Of a stretch of 64,000 bases of DNA, positions 22,672-32,754 are shown in pieces. This DNA is from Biscogniauxia marginata (taxonomy: Eukaryota; Ascomycota; Sordariomycetes; Xylariales; Xylariaceae). The notes below the pieces were generated by a model. The model ran no database searches. It had not been told where the DNA came from and saw nothing but the letters and a program-made list of their open reading frames with translations. Numbering within the stretch: position 1 is the stretch's first letter; each line of letters opens with the position of its first letter. The stretch is from contig MU404079.1 in assembly GCA_022695795.1 (NCBI GenBank), positions 1 to 64,000 on the forward strand. The letters are read 5' to 3'. A program made the translations under genes and the position numbers.

Positions 22672-23888
22672 GTGGAGGAAGTTACCTCAAGCCTCGTCTA
22701 ATATCATGTCCGCTGCCGTCGTAGCTTACTATTACATTGATGATCGAAAGGGTGGGTGGTACGTGTGACTGAAATGATAAGGAATTGGTGAGTAGGTAAG
22801 TATATGAGTTGAAGATCGAGAGGAAGAAAACAAAAGAAACAGAAGAGCCGAAAGACTGGTTGATCGACAAGTGGCTGGTCAAGGGGGCTTTTTTTTCGTC
22901 TGTTTATACCAACATGACGGCCGCCTGATAAGGATTTAATTAAGACCAAATGGGAGGATTGGATTGACAGGGGGGGGCGCTGCTGTATTACGCCAGCCTG
23001 GATCTCACTTCACCACTTATCTCTACCAACCGTCCGTCACATGCACCATCCCAACTTGTGAGCTGAGCAGCCTGGTTGGCGACTAGACGTTGTGGCGCCC
23101 CCCCCTCGCAAGGACACGCCCAACTGATGTTGTTGTTGTGTGTGTGTGTCTGTGTGCGTGCGTTGTGTGTGGTGTGACCGGGAGGGATATATTAAGGGGG
23201 GCCGGGGTTGAGGGCGCTATTTAGACGTAGGACGCTTTAGCCAGCCCTCCTTTTGCTACTTATCACTTACACCAGAGATCTAGAATTACCACGTCGCAAA
23301 TATCACACCCACCCTCAACCGTGCATATCTAATTTCCTATCACTCTCGTTCGGTGGCTTTTTCTCTCTTTTCTTTTTTCTTTCCTCTTCTTGTCTTTCTT
23401 CCTTATTGTTAGACGAGCCACCAACCTTTAATTTACTTGAAGAAGAAAAACACTCATGACAAGCTCCAGATGTAAGTCAGGGAGGCCGGGAAGGCAAATT
23501 GGCAGATGTTAGAAACTTACCAAAGGTTACGCTCTGCTACATATAGAAACGTCATAACCTATGTAGGAACCGGTTATGTTACATTCAATATCATTTCGCT
23601 TCTTTCCGGACCGCCCGGGTTCTTATCCGATAGTATTTACTTAACCCATAGCTAGCAAGGGGGTGATACCGTAGAGCGCTCCTTCAATTGTGGAGTTCAC
23701 GGCTCTGTCAGTCTTGTCCAGTAACATTTCCCCAGCTTTGAATATGGGGAATTCGTGGCTATCGGTCACTCTAGATCGACCTGTAAGCGCGAATCTTTTC
23801 TCCCACTCCACCTTACTGTACATAAGTACATAAGTTTCAACTCCTTACTTCGTGGATTTGTTTCAGTCCCTTTCGTTACTTCGCAGTT
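22672..23888. other. Intergenic, divergent promoters; GT microsatellite
   Basis: Separates the minus-strand zinc-finger gene from the plus-strand Zn2Cys6 regulator. A TTG/GTGT-rich microsatellite lies at about 23129-23178 and CT-rich tracts at 23340-23410 suggest a promoter. No supported ORF. Confidence 0.45.
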
Positions 23889-24989
23889 ATGCCACGTCCG
23901 CTACGATCTTCATGTGACAGGTGTCATTCACAGAAACTGAAATGTCCGAAGCAGTCGGGGAGTGCGGCTTGCGCGCGATGTCTCAAGGCCGGTACTGCCT
24001 GTGTGTTCAGCCAGTCCAGACAACCAGGACCAGCCGCCCAACGTACTCCAGCCGCTCCCGTCTACGAGGGTGGCGTCGCATACCAACCACCACCGTCAGA
24101 GGAAAGACCCGACGTGCACCTCAGCTGGCCGATTTTTGACCTGGGAGATGTCTTTACAAATTCACCCGAGCTTTCACGCGGGATTCAGCAAGACCAGCCG
24201 CCCGAAGTCGGGACGCCAGAATCTCCAAGGGCAAACTGCGTCCGCCAGCTAACCACTCTAGCGGTGGAGGTCGATCAGATATCGGTAGACTTACCTACAG
24301 CATCGACACTACATGCACCTAACGACTACACAGCCGAGGAAGTGTATGCTCTATTTGCTCAGGAAGTTTTCCATTCCCTGCCCCAATGTCTTGAGCAGCT
24401 TTTCGGTGTCTCCCAACGCCTTATAGACCTATACCAGGACATCACTCATCAGCTATTTGACCAACCTGATGTGCCCGAGCCGACTGAATGCCACAATCCA
24501 GACTGCATTCACACCATTGACATACCGGGTGAACTTGGTAGAATATTCTGTGCCCCAGACGACCCAGGGGAGAAAGTTGACGTATTTCTATTCAATCTCG
24601 TAGCGGCGTGCCATTCAAAGGTAGTAGACGGCATCAAAAGCATCCTGGAGAATTCTAAAAGATGCGCAACGCTAGCACTAACGTCTCCTGGCGCCCACGA
24701 GCCTAGAATTAATCTCCCGGAGCTTCGGGTCGGCAACTTCGTGGTCTCGTCTACGTCGGCATCGTCTATGCAGGCCGTGCTGCTAGTCCACACCCTGTCC
24801 AGGCTTTTGGATCAGGCTCAACAACTAAGAAAGGGGGTCGAGAAGGCTTTTCTTGGGGCCGATAGAAGTGATAAAGCAAGTAGGATGTTACTACTTCAAT
24901 GCGAGTTACTCGAAGAGAAGACCCGGTTACAAGTGGACCAATTCAACCGAGTCAGGGATGGATTGGAAAAGCTAGGCTTCATCAAATGA
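23889..24989 (+). CDS. Zn(II)2Cys6 transcription factor
   Basis: Intronless, 366 aa. Residues 9-38 form a binuclear zinc cluster: CDRCHSQKLKC, then CARCLKAGTAC, preceded by basic residues, as in Gal4-type factors; the QKLKC/RCLKAG wording resembles pathway-specific regulators of the AflR group. A Pro/Gln linker follows. A helical region at residues 148-230 and another Cys pair (CHNPDCIH) lie before a C-terminal segment with a coiled-coil-like end (LLEEKTRLQVDQFNRVRDGL). The fungal-specific middle homology region of larger factors is absent. Nuclear DNA-binding regulator; targets unknown. No polyketide synthase, NRPS or other core biosynthetic gene lies in the window, so the secondary-metabolism link is by resemblance only. 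Confidence 0.88.
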   Translation: MPRPLRSSCDRCHSQKLKCPKQSGSAACARCLKAGTACVFSQSRQPGPAAQRTPAAPVYEGGVAYQPPPSEERPDVHLSWPIFDLGDVFTNSPELSRGIQQDQPPEVGTPESPRANCVRQLTTLAVEVDQISVDLPTASTLHAPNDYTAEEVYALFAQEVFHSLPQCLEQLFGVSQRLIDLYQDITHQLFDQPDVPEPTECHNPDCIHTIDIPGELGRIFCAPDDPGEKVDVFLFNLVAACHSKVVDGIKSILENSKRCATLALTSPGAHEPRINLPELRVGNFVVSSTSASSMQAVLLVHTLSRLLDQAQQLRKGVEKAFLGADRSDKASRMLLLQCELLEEKTRLQVDQFNRVRDGLEKLGFIK

Positions 24990-25213
24990 CATATCTCTCT
25001 TTGGAATACCAATTACATCGGTTTCTGGAAAAGGGGAAGGTGTATTACTAAGAGAATATTTCACGACATGAAACAAGGCACGGCAACACATTAAGCAGCC
25101 CAGAAAATGGGTAATACTGGACAGGAAAAATCACAAAGTGGCAATTTTTCTATTACATTATACCTTATTTCATGCGCAATTTGCGAGATCCATTCGCTTC
25201 CTTGTAATAAAAT

Positions 25214-26098
25214 TTACGCCGTAGATTCTGCACCTGCCGAATTTAGCCGTGCCCAAATCTCAACCACTCCCTCCCAAGATTTCACTATATAGTCAAGGCC
25301 TTCAGCTAGCGGGCCTTCGGGACTGGGCTGCCATAGCAAGGAGCTCTTTATAAGCGAACTCGGCTTTTTACTCATCTCGTTAGCGAGTGAGGAAACCTCG
25401 TTTGCCATTTGCAGCAACTGTTGAGCTGCTCTTACGCTTAGGTGGACTTCATCAAGTTTCCAATGGAGCCCGGGACCTGACATCTGCTTGATACCTTCCG
25501 GGGTTTTCAGTGCTTCATTTTTCAAAATGTTACGTTCCTGTTCTAACCACAACGCAAGCTTATTTCGCTGCGTATAGATGTCGCCCGCAAGAGCGAAGAA
25601 CAAGACCCGGGGCGCATGTATAGCTTCCCCGTCAATATCTTGTCTCTTGTTAAACGGATGGCCAGAGTAGAACTGGTGAGGGTAAGCCTCTATGTCAGCC
25701 GTCCAGATTGGACGGATCGGAGTCCCTGGGCTCGTCATTGCCGTCTCAAGTTCGGGCCGGTCCATCACACTCTCGTAAGGAATATATTCATGGGACTTCG
25801 TAAAGAGCTCACAATCGAAGACTTCCATGTCTTCTATGCAGCGAGCGCACTTTTGGTCGATAATACGTATTACGCAACATGTATGATCGAAACAATTGAC
25901 TATCACGTCCGTATCGAAGAAATCCGCGCCTACAATGAGTGATTCCCCAAGAGGAGGAGGCAGCTTTACTTCGCAGTGATGCGGTACGACCAACGATGGG
26001 TTGACAAAAACGGCATCATCTTTAAGGGAAAATGGCTCAACGGCCATGAAAGACCGCGTGTCATGCACGGAGAAGTGCAGAGTTCTTCTGAAACACAT
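25214..26098 (-). CDS. Hypothetical protein, 294 aa
   Basis: An intronless frame on the strand opposite to the Zn2Cys6 gene (tail to tail, about 225 bases apart). The codon pattern and the absence of a better frame support a real gene. It has several Cys residues in the first third (CFDHTCC, CARC), a His/Pro-rich centre, and a helical C-terminal third (RAAQQLLQMANEVSSLANEM). I recognise no family. The start could be the first Met (26098) or the internal Met at 26044 (MAVEPFS), which would remove 18 residues. No signal peptide or membrane segment. Confidence 0.55.
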   Translation of the reverse strand: MCFRRTLHFSVHDTRSFMAVEPFSLKDDAVFVNPSLVVPHHCEVKLPPPLGESLIVGADFFDTDVIVNCFDHTCCVIRIIDQKCARCIEDMEVFDCELFTKSHEYIPYESVMDRPELETAMTSPGTPIRPIWTADIEAYPHQFYSGHPFNKRQDIDGEAIHAPRVLFFALAGDIYTQRNKLALWLEQERNILKNEALKTPEGIKQMSGPGLHWKLDEVHLSVRAAQQLLQMANEVSSLANEMSKKPSSLIKSSLLWQPSPEGPLAEGLDYIVKSWEGVVEIWARLNSAGAESTA

Positions 26099-26610
26099 GC
26101 TGAGAGGTAATCGGGTTCTTGGGAAATTTTTCAGGAATTATCTACTTTGCTGTGTAGAAAATGGTGAGAAAGATAAATATTTATATGCGCATATGCTAGC
26201 TGAATACATGAAGGAGCACAATGATACTGTTTAGGGTGGTGGTGTAATTAAGAGTTGGACATCCACTACCAAATCCAGTCCGATATTAGAACCCCATTGA
26301 ATGGGCACCGATAGTATTGGATCTAGACAAGAGATGGAGGACGATTCTTTCACTGATAGGAATAGATCTTTTGACGTTGTACCAGGGGAAAGAACAACCT
26401 TATTGTTAAATCTTTTGTTCCTGAACTGCCCTTTGTGCTCTGGCTGTCGGTACCAGGCCTAGAATAATCCATTGTAATTCCTCTGGCCACGGGCTCCTAG
26501 CTTATAATAGCTTAGTTCCTCCCCCAAACTTTTTCTTTGCTATGAATTGGCTGGAAGAAATCGACTAGCTATAACATTACCATTTAATACGTGTTATAGA
26601 GATAACAGTC
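26099..26610. other. Intergenic between divergent hypothetical genes
   Basis: Promoter region for the genes starting at 26098 (minus) and 26611 (plus). No other feature seen. Confidence 0.4.
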
Positions 26611-27423
26611 ATGGACCGAGTGTCCTCCTTGAACAAGCAGCTAATTCATGGAGACGAACGACAGAATGGCGTCGTTGAGAGAAAGCACATAGAGAAGAGA
26701 TCGACCTCCATGCCGATGCTGAGGAGGCAGAACTGGATACCGCGAGAGAAATCGTACGTGCCCGGCGAGAAACCGTCTAGGAGCGTCTCGCTGAGGCACA
26801 AGATGAAGAAATTCCGGCATTGCCCGAGAGCTGCCGCAGCACGAGAGAGGTACGATGCCCACTTCTGCGTCGGACTGGAGGATGATAGTGATGTTGATGA
26901 CAATGACGATAACGGTGATGGCTACGACAGCGATGAAGAGGACCGTAGAAATGGCGTCCCCGTCACCGTGACTAATAATGCCGGATTCGCGCTGGTCGAG
27001 GACATAGAGCATGAAGTACAGGACAGGATGCAGCAAGCGCACTATCTCCGAGGCGAGCTCAAGAAAGATTGGACTCGCCAGCGGCGCAAGTACGCGCCCT
27101 TTCGCGAACAATACGCGGCGGCTTGGTCCCGGGGCGGCGTTGTCGACTGGACGGCTGGTAGGTGGCTCGACTTCCTCGAGGTGGAGGATAAGGTCTATCG
27201 CCTGAGGGACGAGATGACCTTCCTCGAGCGGCGGGTGCAGGACCTGTTCGCCCAGAGAATCAGCTTCGGGGACCACGACCTGCTGCGGTCCGCCGGTGGC
27301 AGATGGAGCCGGCAGGGAGATATCGCCGTCTGGTCGATGCTCGGCGCTGCCGAGGACTGGGCGGGGGACGAAGGCTACCGTCTGCCGTTGACGTATAAAG
27401 GTGTCGATTATAACACCTATTAA
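26611..27423 (+). CDS. Hypothetical acidic/basic patterned protein, 270 aa
   Basis: Intronless. A basic first third (REKSYVPGEKPSRSVSLRH) is followed by a strongly acidic run of Asp/Asn/Glu at residues 90-112 (encoded by GAT/GAC-rich repeats), then a helical, charged region with KKDWTRQRRKY and AAAWSRGGVVDW, and a heptad-like stretch (VEDKVYRLRDEMTFLERRV) that may be coiled coil. No signal peptide or membrane segment. No family recognised. The GC content of the second half is higher than in the flanks, as expected for coding DNA. Confidence 0.6.
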   Translation: MDRVSSLNKQLIHGDERQNGVVERKHIEKRSTSMPMLRRQNWIPREKSYVPGEKPSRSVSLRHKMKKFRHCPRAAAARERYDAHFCVGLEDDSDVDDNDDNGDGYDSDEEDRRNGVPVTVTNNAGFALVEDIEHEVQDRMQQAHYLRGELKKDWTRQRRKYAPFREQYAAAWSRGGVVDWTAGRWLDFLEVEDKVYRLRDEMTFLERRVQDLFAQRISFGDHDLLRSAGGRWSRQGDIAVWSMLGAAEDWAGDEGYRLPLTYKGVDYNTY

Positions 27424-28553
27424 CCTCTTTGCTAATTTCCCCTATCAATAGGTCGTAAAAAATGCTACCCCCTGCCCCTTCAAAAAAGTTTATCTGGCAA
27501 CGCCCTTCCTATGTAAGTTATGTACTATGATCTATTGAGTAATAACTGTTGAACAGTGGCACTAAACACTGAATTCTGATTGTTGTGAATATTTAGGCAA
27601 TATTTATTAATTTGAGCAGAAGGACTCGCTGTGTGATGCTTTAGCTACCTGGTGTAAGTACATAGTAAGTAAATTACAAGGCATATTTCTTTCCTTTTTC
27701 TGTGTAACATATCAGGCCGGCATGTCCGTATATGCCTTGTTGGACGGTTCACAAAGGAGAGAATAGCAAAGAAAGAGTGGAATACGACGACCTACTAAAC
27801 AGGAAGATAAACATACCTTGTAATCAAATGAGAAAAGGAGATGACAGTAACTCATGACTTGTCTTGACTTCGTATTCCACTTAGCCATTATCGTCATGGT
27901 ACTCGCAGTCGCCATCTCTGCATCCCCGCTACCTTTGAATAGTTACAGAGATGGTATAGAAAGTGTGTACAATACTTCTTGATTGGTTATAACGTCCTGC
28001 AGAGAATCGAGCGATTCACTTGTGATCCCTTGGCATAAGTCACCACGTCAGTCTCCCCCCCTTCTTGATGTTGTTTGCTTCGGCCGCCGAAAATTGGCCT
28101 CCCATCTCCACCCAGGTTAGCCAAGCCGGTCAAGTCTAACGCCCAGTGGGTTAAGGAACTTCGATTTTCTACGAGTCAGATTAGACATCACGAATATGAT
28201 TAGTTAGCTGGTCCCGACAGTGTGGATGTGGCATTGGACTTGACGCCCGCCTGGACCTATGAAGCACGTATACTCGAGATTTGCAACAAAACTACCCTTT
28301 CCGTTTCGTCTTTTTCGGCCGTACTACATACAATGCGCTAAAGATGCGCACCGGAAGGAAGTCAAGCCTCACGTTCACGTCGTTTTCGATCTCAATGCCA
28401 CTCTACTGCTTTCTAGTCAACTTGGATGGATAGTTGTTCTGTTGCAGTCTTCTGTGTATTATCCTCTTTTTTGCTGTTGTCCATTGTTTAGACGAATTTC
28501 AATTTTTTTTTCACCATCCACTTTATACTCCAAAATCCGCTTTCTAATGAGCA
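27424..28553. other. Intergenic, no gene recognised
   Basis: AT-rich; short ORFs only. A 113-aa plus-strand frame at 28259-28600 overlaps the start of the downstream glycosyltransferase remnant in another frame and is probably its 5' flank. Confidence 0.4.
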
Positions 28554-29100
28554 ATGCCTCGAAAATATATCTTCCTTGTTATCACCGTCACTGCGTTTAG
28601 CTTATTGATAGTTGCTTCCTATCTGTATTACCATATACTAAACGAAACCCAATATCGCTGTCAGTATTCCTCCCTTGATAGTAGATCTGCAATGTGATAT
28701 AAACAGTTAATTAACTTGTATTTAACAGTTGGTCTTCAAGATCCAGTACATGCCCATAAGCCACTACCAGAATACTCGCAACATTTTCTGCAGAAGATCT
28801 GCCAGACTTGGAAAGATGATTCAGACAACCCTACAGAGCGGACGGGAAGGTATCCCTATTAATGGTAACATGTGAGCTCTTATCATCGATATGAAAGCAT
28901 ACCGATGCAAACAGTAACTCCCATGTCCAAAACAGCTCTACCTACGCGGCCCAGAAATTTTCTCGAACGTGACGGACCCGGTATTATAGGCGGACTTCTT
29001 ACGATACCTCATCTTGCTTGTGGAGGGCGATACCTAAGAAGACCTTGAGAAGACCTTCATGCCCTATTTCACAAGCCCCTTTCGAAATGGATTATTAGTA
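28554..29100 (+). pseudogene. Decayed GT32-like glycosyltransferase (OCH1/capsular type)
   Basis: ATG at 28554 opens MPRKYIFLVITVTAF, a type II membrane anchor as in Golgi glycosyltransferases. A GTCAGT donor after 28659 joins an acceptor before 28729 (TTTAACAG) in frame. Exon 2 reads FLQKICQTWKDDSDNP, then TGRYPY followed by TAA TGG, where related proteins have a Gln-Trp: a CAA-to-TAA change. About 80 bases on, the frame resumes with FSNVTDPVL, a TAG, then ADFLRYLILLVEG and another stop soon after. Family members continue with the DXD sugar-nucleotide motif after this point; none is seen here. At least three in-frame stops and missing sequence make this a pseudogene. The first stop is C-to-T, compatible with RIP or plain decay. 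Confidence 0.7.
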
Positions 29101-30609
29101 AAAACAAATATTCGGCGAGTCTCCTAACTGGGATCAATGGCGACCATAACAGAAGACTGATGGCCGGGTATATACTCGTTGGTTTAGCTTGCACAAAATA
29201 TGATATCGGCGAAGCTAAAATACACAACTGTTATTATTCGATACGCGAATAAGGTGAGAGGGAACTTAAGTGGTTTATCCGAGTTTACTGCACCGGGAGA
29301 ATCTGTCTACCTTGAAAGTTTCTTGTTGCCGTAGGGTAATTACAGTGGTCCTGCTGGGACAATATGGAGGTTTGTCTGGGGGAAAGCAAAGCTATATATT
29401 CTCTGGGAGTATTTCAGAATCAAAATTGATTGACGATACCTTGGTCCTATTTAAATTATTATTTGCCTAGCTAGCATACGAACATGATCATCCTCCTAGA
29501 GATTATCCAGCCCTCCTTGAGATACTTTTAATGCAGTTTCTTCAACGTTAAGATTATGATGCTCGAGTTCGTACTGCCTGCAAAGTCTTTACGCCATGCA
29601 CATGCTAATATCAATTAACTGTCAAAAGATGAGCAAACACCTTAGTTGGCGGAGCTAAAGGGGTCCACCAGGCTGCTAGGAGGGGAGGCTTAGATGATTG
29701 TTTGCGAATATGCCACGGCCTAGCCGTTGCATACTGGGCATACTAGGATCAGGGATTAAAAGGTGGGGTAATAGGATGCCTCATAGTCCTTCCTCAGTCA
29801 TATAGGATCTCAGAAGGTTGCCGAAAGAATAGGAGGACCACACATCATTCGTAATCTTGTATACCCACGCAAGATATACACCACTCGTTTATTGCGTCCG
29901 GAGATGCTGTGATACAGGCTTATGTTCAACTGAAAGTCTTGCGTACCAACCGTTACATGCCAGGTTTCAGCCGTATCTTTTCTCTAACGCAATGCTACGA
30001 TACCTAAGCGACTGCTTCTCTTACATTGTGCTACCCCTTACCTTACAACATTACATTTATATGTACCCCTTTTCTTTGGGAGATTTGGCTCGTCTTAGAC
30101 ATATTAGAATCAAGACCCAGTGAAATCATGTCCGTCTTATTGAGTATTACAAGACTTTGTGTAAGATCACCATGATGAGACCTCGCGGCATTGAGATGTT
30201 TAAATATTCCCAAACAAATTCTGATGCCCTAACTTTGACATCGTCGTGTAGTGTGATATCTAAAGCTTACGAAACTGGAATAAAATATTCTTTCTTTTTA
30301 AATACACTACTCCACGGCAGTATGTCGGGGTGGATAAGTGCGGCCAAAGTCGTACGGGTACGTACAAGGTCATATTCGGCAACCAACATGCTTCCAGAAA
30401 AGCAGGGGTTGACACCGAGGCCCAGTCACTAAGACAATGGCCTATCCCTTGGGCGCCATCGTGTGGGTTTATTCATAGATATCTCAACGACACACTTGGA
30501 TTATAGTTCCTTACTTCTTGGTTGTTCGGCCTGTCCACTTCTCTTACAGTAGTTTCTTCTCGCCTTTCTTCTACTTCTTAACTTTTATTTTTCTTATCAG
30601 TGGGTTATA
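29101..30609. other. Intergenic, possibly containing remains of the decayed glycosyltransferase
   Basis: No intact gene. Short frames at 29270-29470 and 30157-30432 show no family. The promoter of the membrane-protein gene is pyrimidine-rich at 30530-30600. Confidence 0.4.
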
Positions 30610-31544
30610 ATGACGATCATCTTCTTCGTCCGGTTATGGCTTGTTATACTACGGCTTGTCTGTCCCTCTCTTGCTGCTCTGAGCCGTTGCTATTACCCAG
30701 ATGGCGATATTTCACCAGACTTTCCGTGCAACGCAGACGAAGAATCTAGCGCATGTTGTGGAGGCTCTTATGGTACCGTGTGCCTCTCTAACAATTTATG
30801 CCAAAGCTCTGATGGGGGTATAATCCGAGGTTCTTGCTCCGACCAATATTGGGGTGCCGCAGCTTGCGCGCATTATTGTCTGGGTAAGTCCAATTTTCAA
30901 CTCCTAGTGAAGGCAAAGGAAAATATGAATAAATATTGACTATCAAAGGCTCATCGTCCGGGGGCGTGAATTTGATTTCATGTTCTAATGTCACCGATGA
31001 TGATACATCGTTTTGCTGCGATGGCAACGAATTATGCTGCGATACGGGAGATGGAGTGTTCTCCGTTGCGCCTCACAACCCGACCACTGTTGCTATCTGG
31101 CACACTCGTTCTTCTCGCTTTGTGGTACTTGACGCTATATCGACTTCCGCTCCAGCAACATCAAGTGGACCGCCTACATCGTCAAGTATCCAAACAACCC
31201 AAGCGACTCAGACGAGCTCCCAACTACCCACTGTTTCTACCTCTTCGGGGGATTCATCAGACTTATCAACTGGCGCGAGAGCAGGCATCGGCGTTGGCGC
31301 GGGTATCGCAGGGGTCATCATCATAGCCCTAGTATATGCGCTGTGGAGGTTACGGAAGACTCGTGGGATACGAAGTCGGTATGGCGCTACAGGACAGCAG
31401 GAATCACCTGCATCGCATAATATGATGGCTACGAACAATATGGCAGGTCCATTGAGTAGCCACCCAAAGAGGCAACCTGAATCATCAGAGCTTTATGGGC
31501 ATCAGTACCACCCTCCTCAAGAGTTACCCGCACACTTTGGTTGA
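30610..31544 (+). CDS. Single-pass membrane protein with Cys-rich ectodomain
   Basis: Two exons, 30610-30883 and 30949-31544 (65-nt intron, CTGG/GTAAGT...CAAAG/GC), 289 aa. A hydrophobic N-terminal signal (IIFFVRLWLVILRLVCPSLA) is followed by a Cys-rich domain with paired cysteines (SSACCGG, SFCCDG, ELCCDTGDGVF), then a Ser/Thr-rich stalk probably O-glycosylated, a transmembrane helix (AGVIIIALVYALWRL) at about residue 225, and a basic-then-polar cytosolic tail rich in His/Pro. This layout recurs in many filamentous fungi in large families of unknown function; some resemble cell-wall stress sensors in organisation (ectodomain, S/T stalk, one TM). Without splicing exon 1 would run into a stop soon after the donor, which supports the intron. 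Confidence 0.82.
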
Positions 31545-32052
31545 ACAGATATTCATGAGGCTTAGTGGAATTATTGGAAAGTATACGAGCGATAGCAATA
31601 ACGAAGAAATGGTACCGCGGAATGATACTAATAGGCGCAACTTGAATGATGGTTTAGTTGCAACATGGACAACAAAGTGTTACCAGGTCGCAGCACGCAG
31701 ATTACCTAATAAAAGAAACAGAATTATCATCACTGTTCACAATATCTAGAACCATTTAGTCTTTATATGTGGTTGGGTTGCAGGATCTATGCAGTCTTGC
31801 TGTGATGCATAGAGAATGTCTGTCAAGCTATGGGGCCAGGGACGTTACTAGGTTCATTGATAGCCCATTGTGAATAACTACCAGTCGCAGCCAAAGAAAT
31901 TTACTCCGATGGTCCATGTACATGGAATCTTTAGCAGCTAATATTCAAATCTCGGTCAGGTCATACCAGAGGCTCTCCCCGAAACTTAATTTTTTTGAAC
32001 TGAGCGTGTCACCCGAGAGCTGAAAGTCTTGAAGATGACCGCCGGAGTCTTC
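31545..32052. other. Intergenic, no gene recognised
   Basis: 3' flank of the membrane-protein gene up to the solo LTR at 32053. Confidence 0.4.
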
Positions 32053-32179
32053 TGTTGAAATATGGGTTATACGATTCCTGGTCTCTTGTGTATATATAGG
32101 TGAGTTTCACCCACCTACCTAGGCTCACCTTGAACTAATACACTTGATCCTATCCTCACATCTTCGTCTCGTCTCAACA
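32053..32179 (+). mobile_element. Solo LTR, copia-like, plus orientation
   Basis: 127 bp beginning TGTTGAAATATGG and ending GTCTCAACA, i.e. with TGTTGA...TCAACA termini of an LTR. It contains a TATATATAGG box near the middle. No internal retrotransposon sequence adjoins it. No matching target duplication could be read because a second copy abuts its 3' end. Confidence 0.7.
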
Positions 32180-32275
32180 GATCAGGTGTATTGGTTCAAG
32201 GTGAGTCTAGGTAGATGGGCTACGCCCATTTATATATACAGGAGACCAGGGGTTGTATAGCTCCATATTTCGATA
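32180..32275 (-). mobile_element. Partial solo LTR of the same family, inverted
   Basis: The reverse complement starts with a degenerate TGTTGA end (read as CCATATTTCGATA at 32263-32275 on the plus strand) and follows the neighbouring LTR through its TATA region to the AATACACCTGATC segment, with scattered differences. It lacks the last 30 bp or so. Together with the copy at 32053 it makes a long imperfect palindrome. Confidence 0.65.
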
Positions 32276-32754
32276 GTAGTCTGGAGGACCTGGCAATAAT
32301 TGGCAGTACAATAGTTTGCCCAACGTTGAGCTCGTAGCCTTGGTACGTTCCAGCAGTCTGTGTTTAACTTTCAAACCCCCGTACGATGTTATGTCCAGAC
32401 TCAATACACAAGTTCTCGGAAAATAAATCCCCTTCTGTACTTCACAAAGTGGATATGCTAAGGCGCTTTAGCCATAAAGTTGGGCCATCACGATAGGACC
32501 TTAGAAGTGGCAAGATTAATTAAATATTACTTGGAAAGAGAACATATGGACTACAAATTAAATATCACATGTTACCTTCACAAAGCACAGTAACACTGAC
32601 AAATACCTTGGCTAGGACTTCTCAATGGCCTGGGTAATATCAAACATATTTATTATCGTGTGCCCGACTACCTATTCAAGCCCGCCTTTAGTCTGATGTA
32701 GTCTTGAGATTGGAGTTGAAGCTGTCAACTCAGCTCAAGCCCATGCTACCAGTC
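32276..32754. other. Intergenic, no gene recognised
   Basis: AT-rich 3' flank of the ankyrin gene that ends at 32755. Confidence 0.4.
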
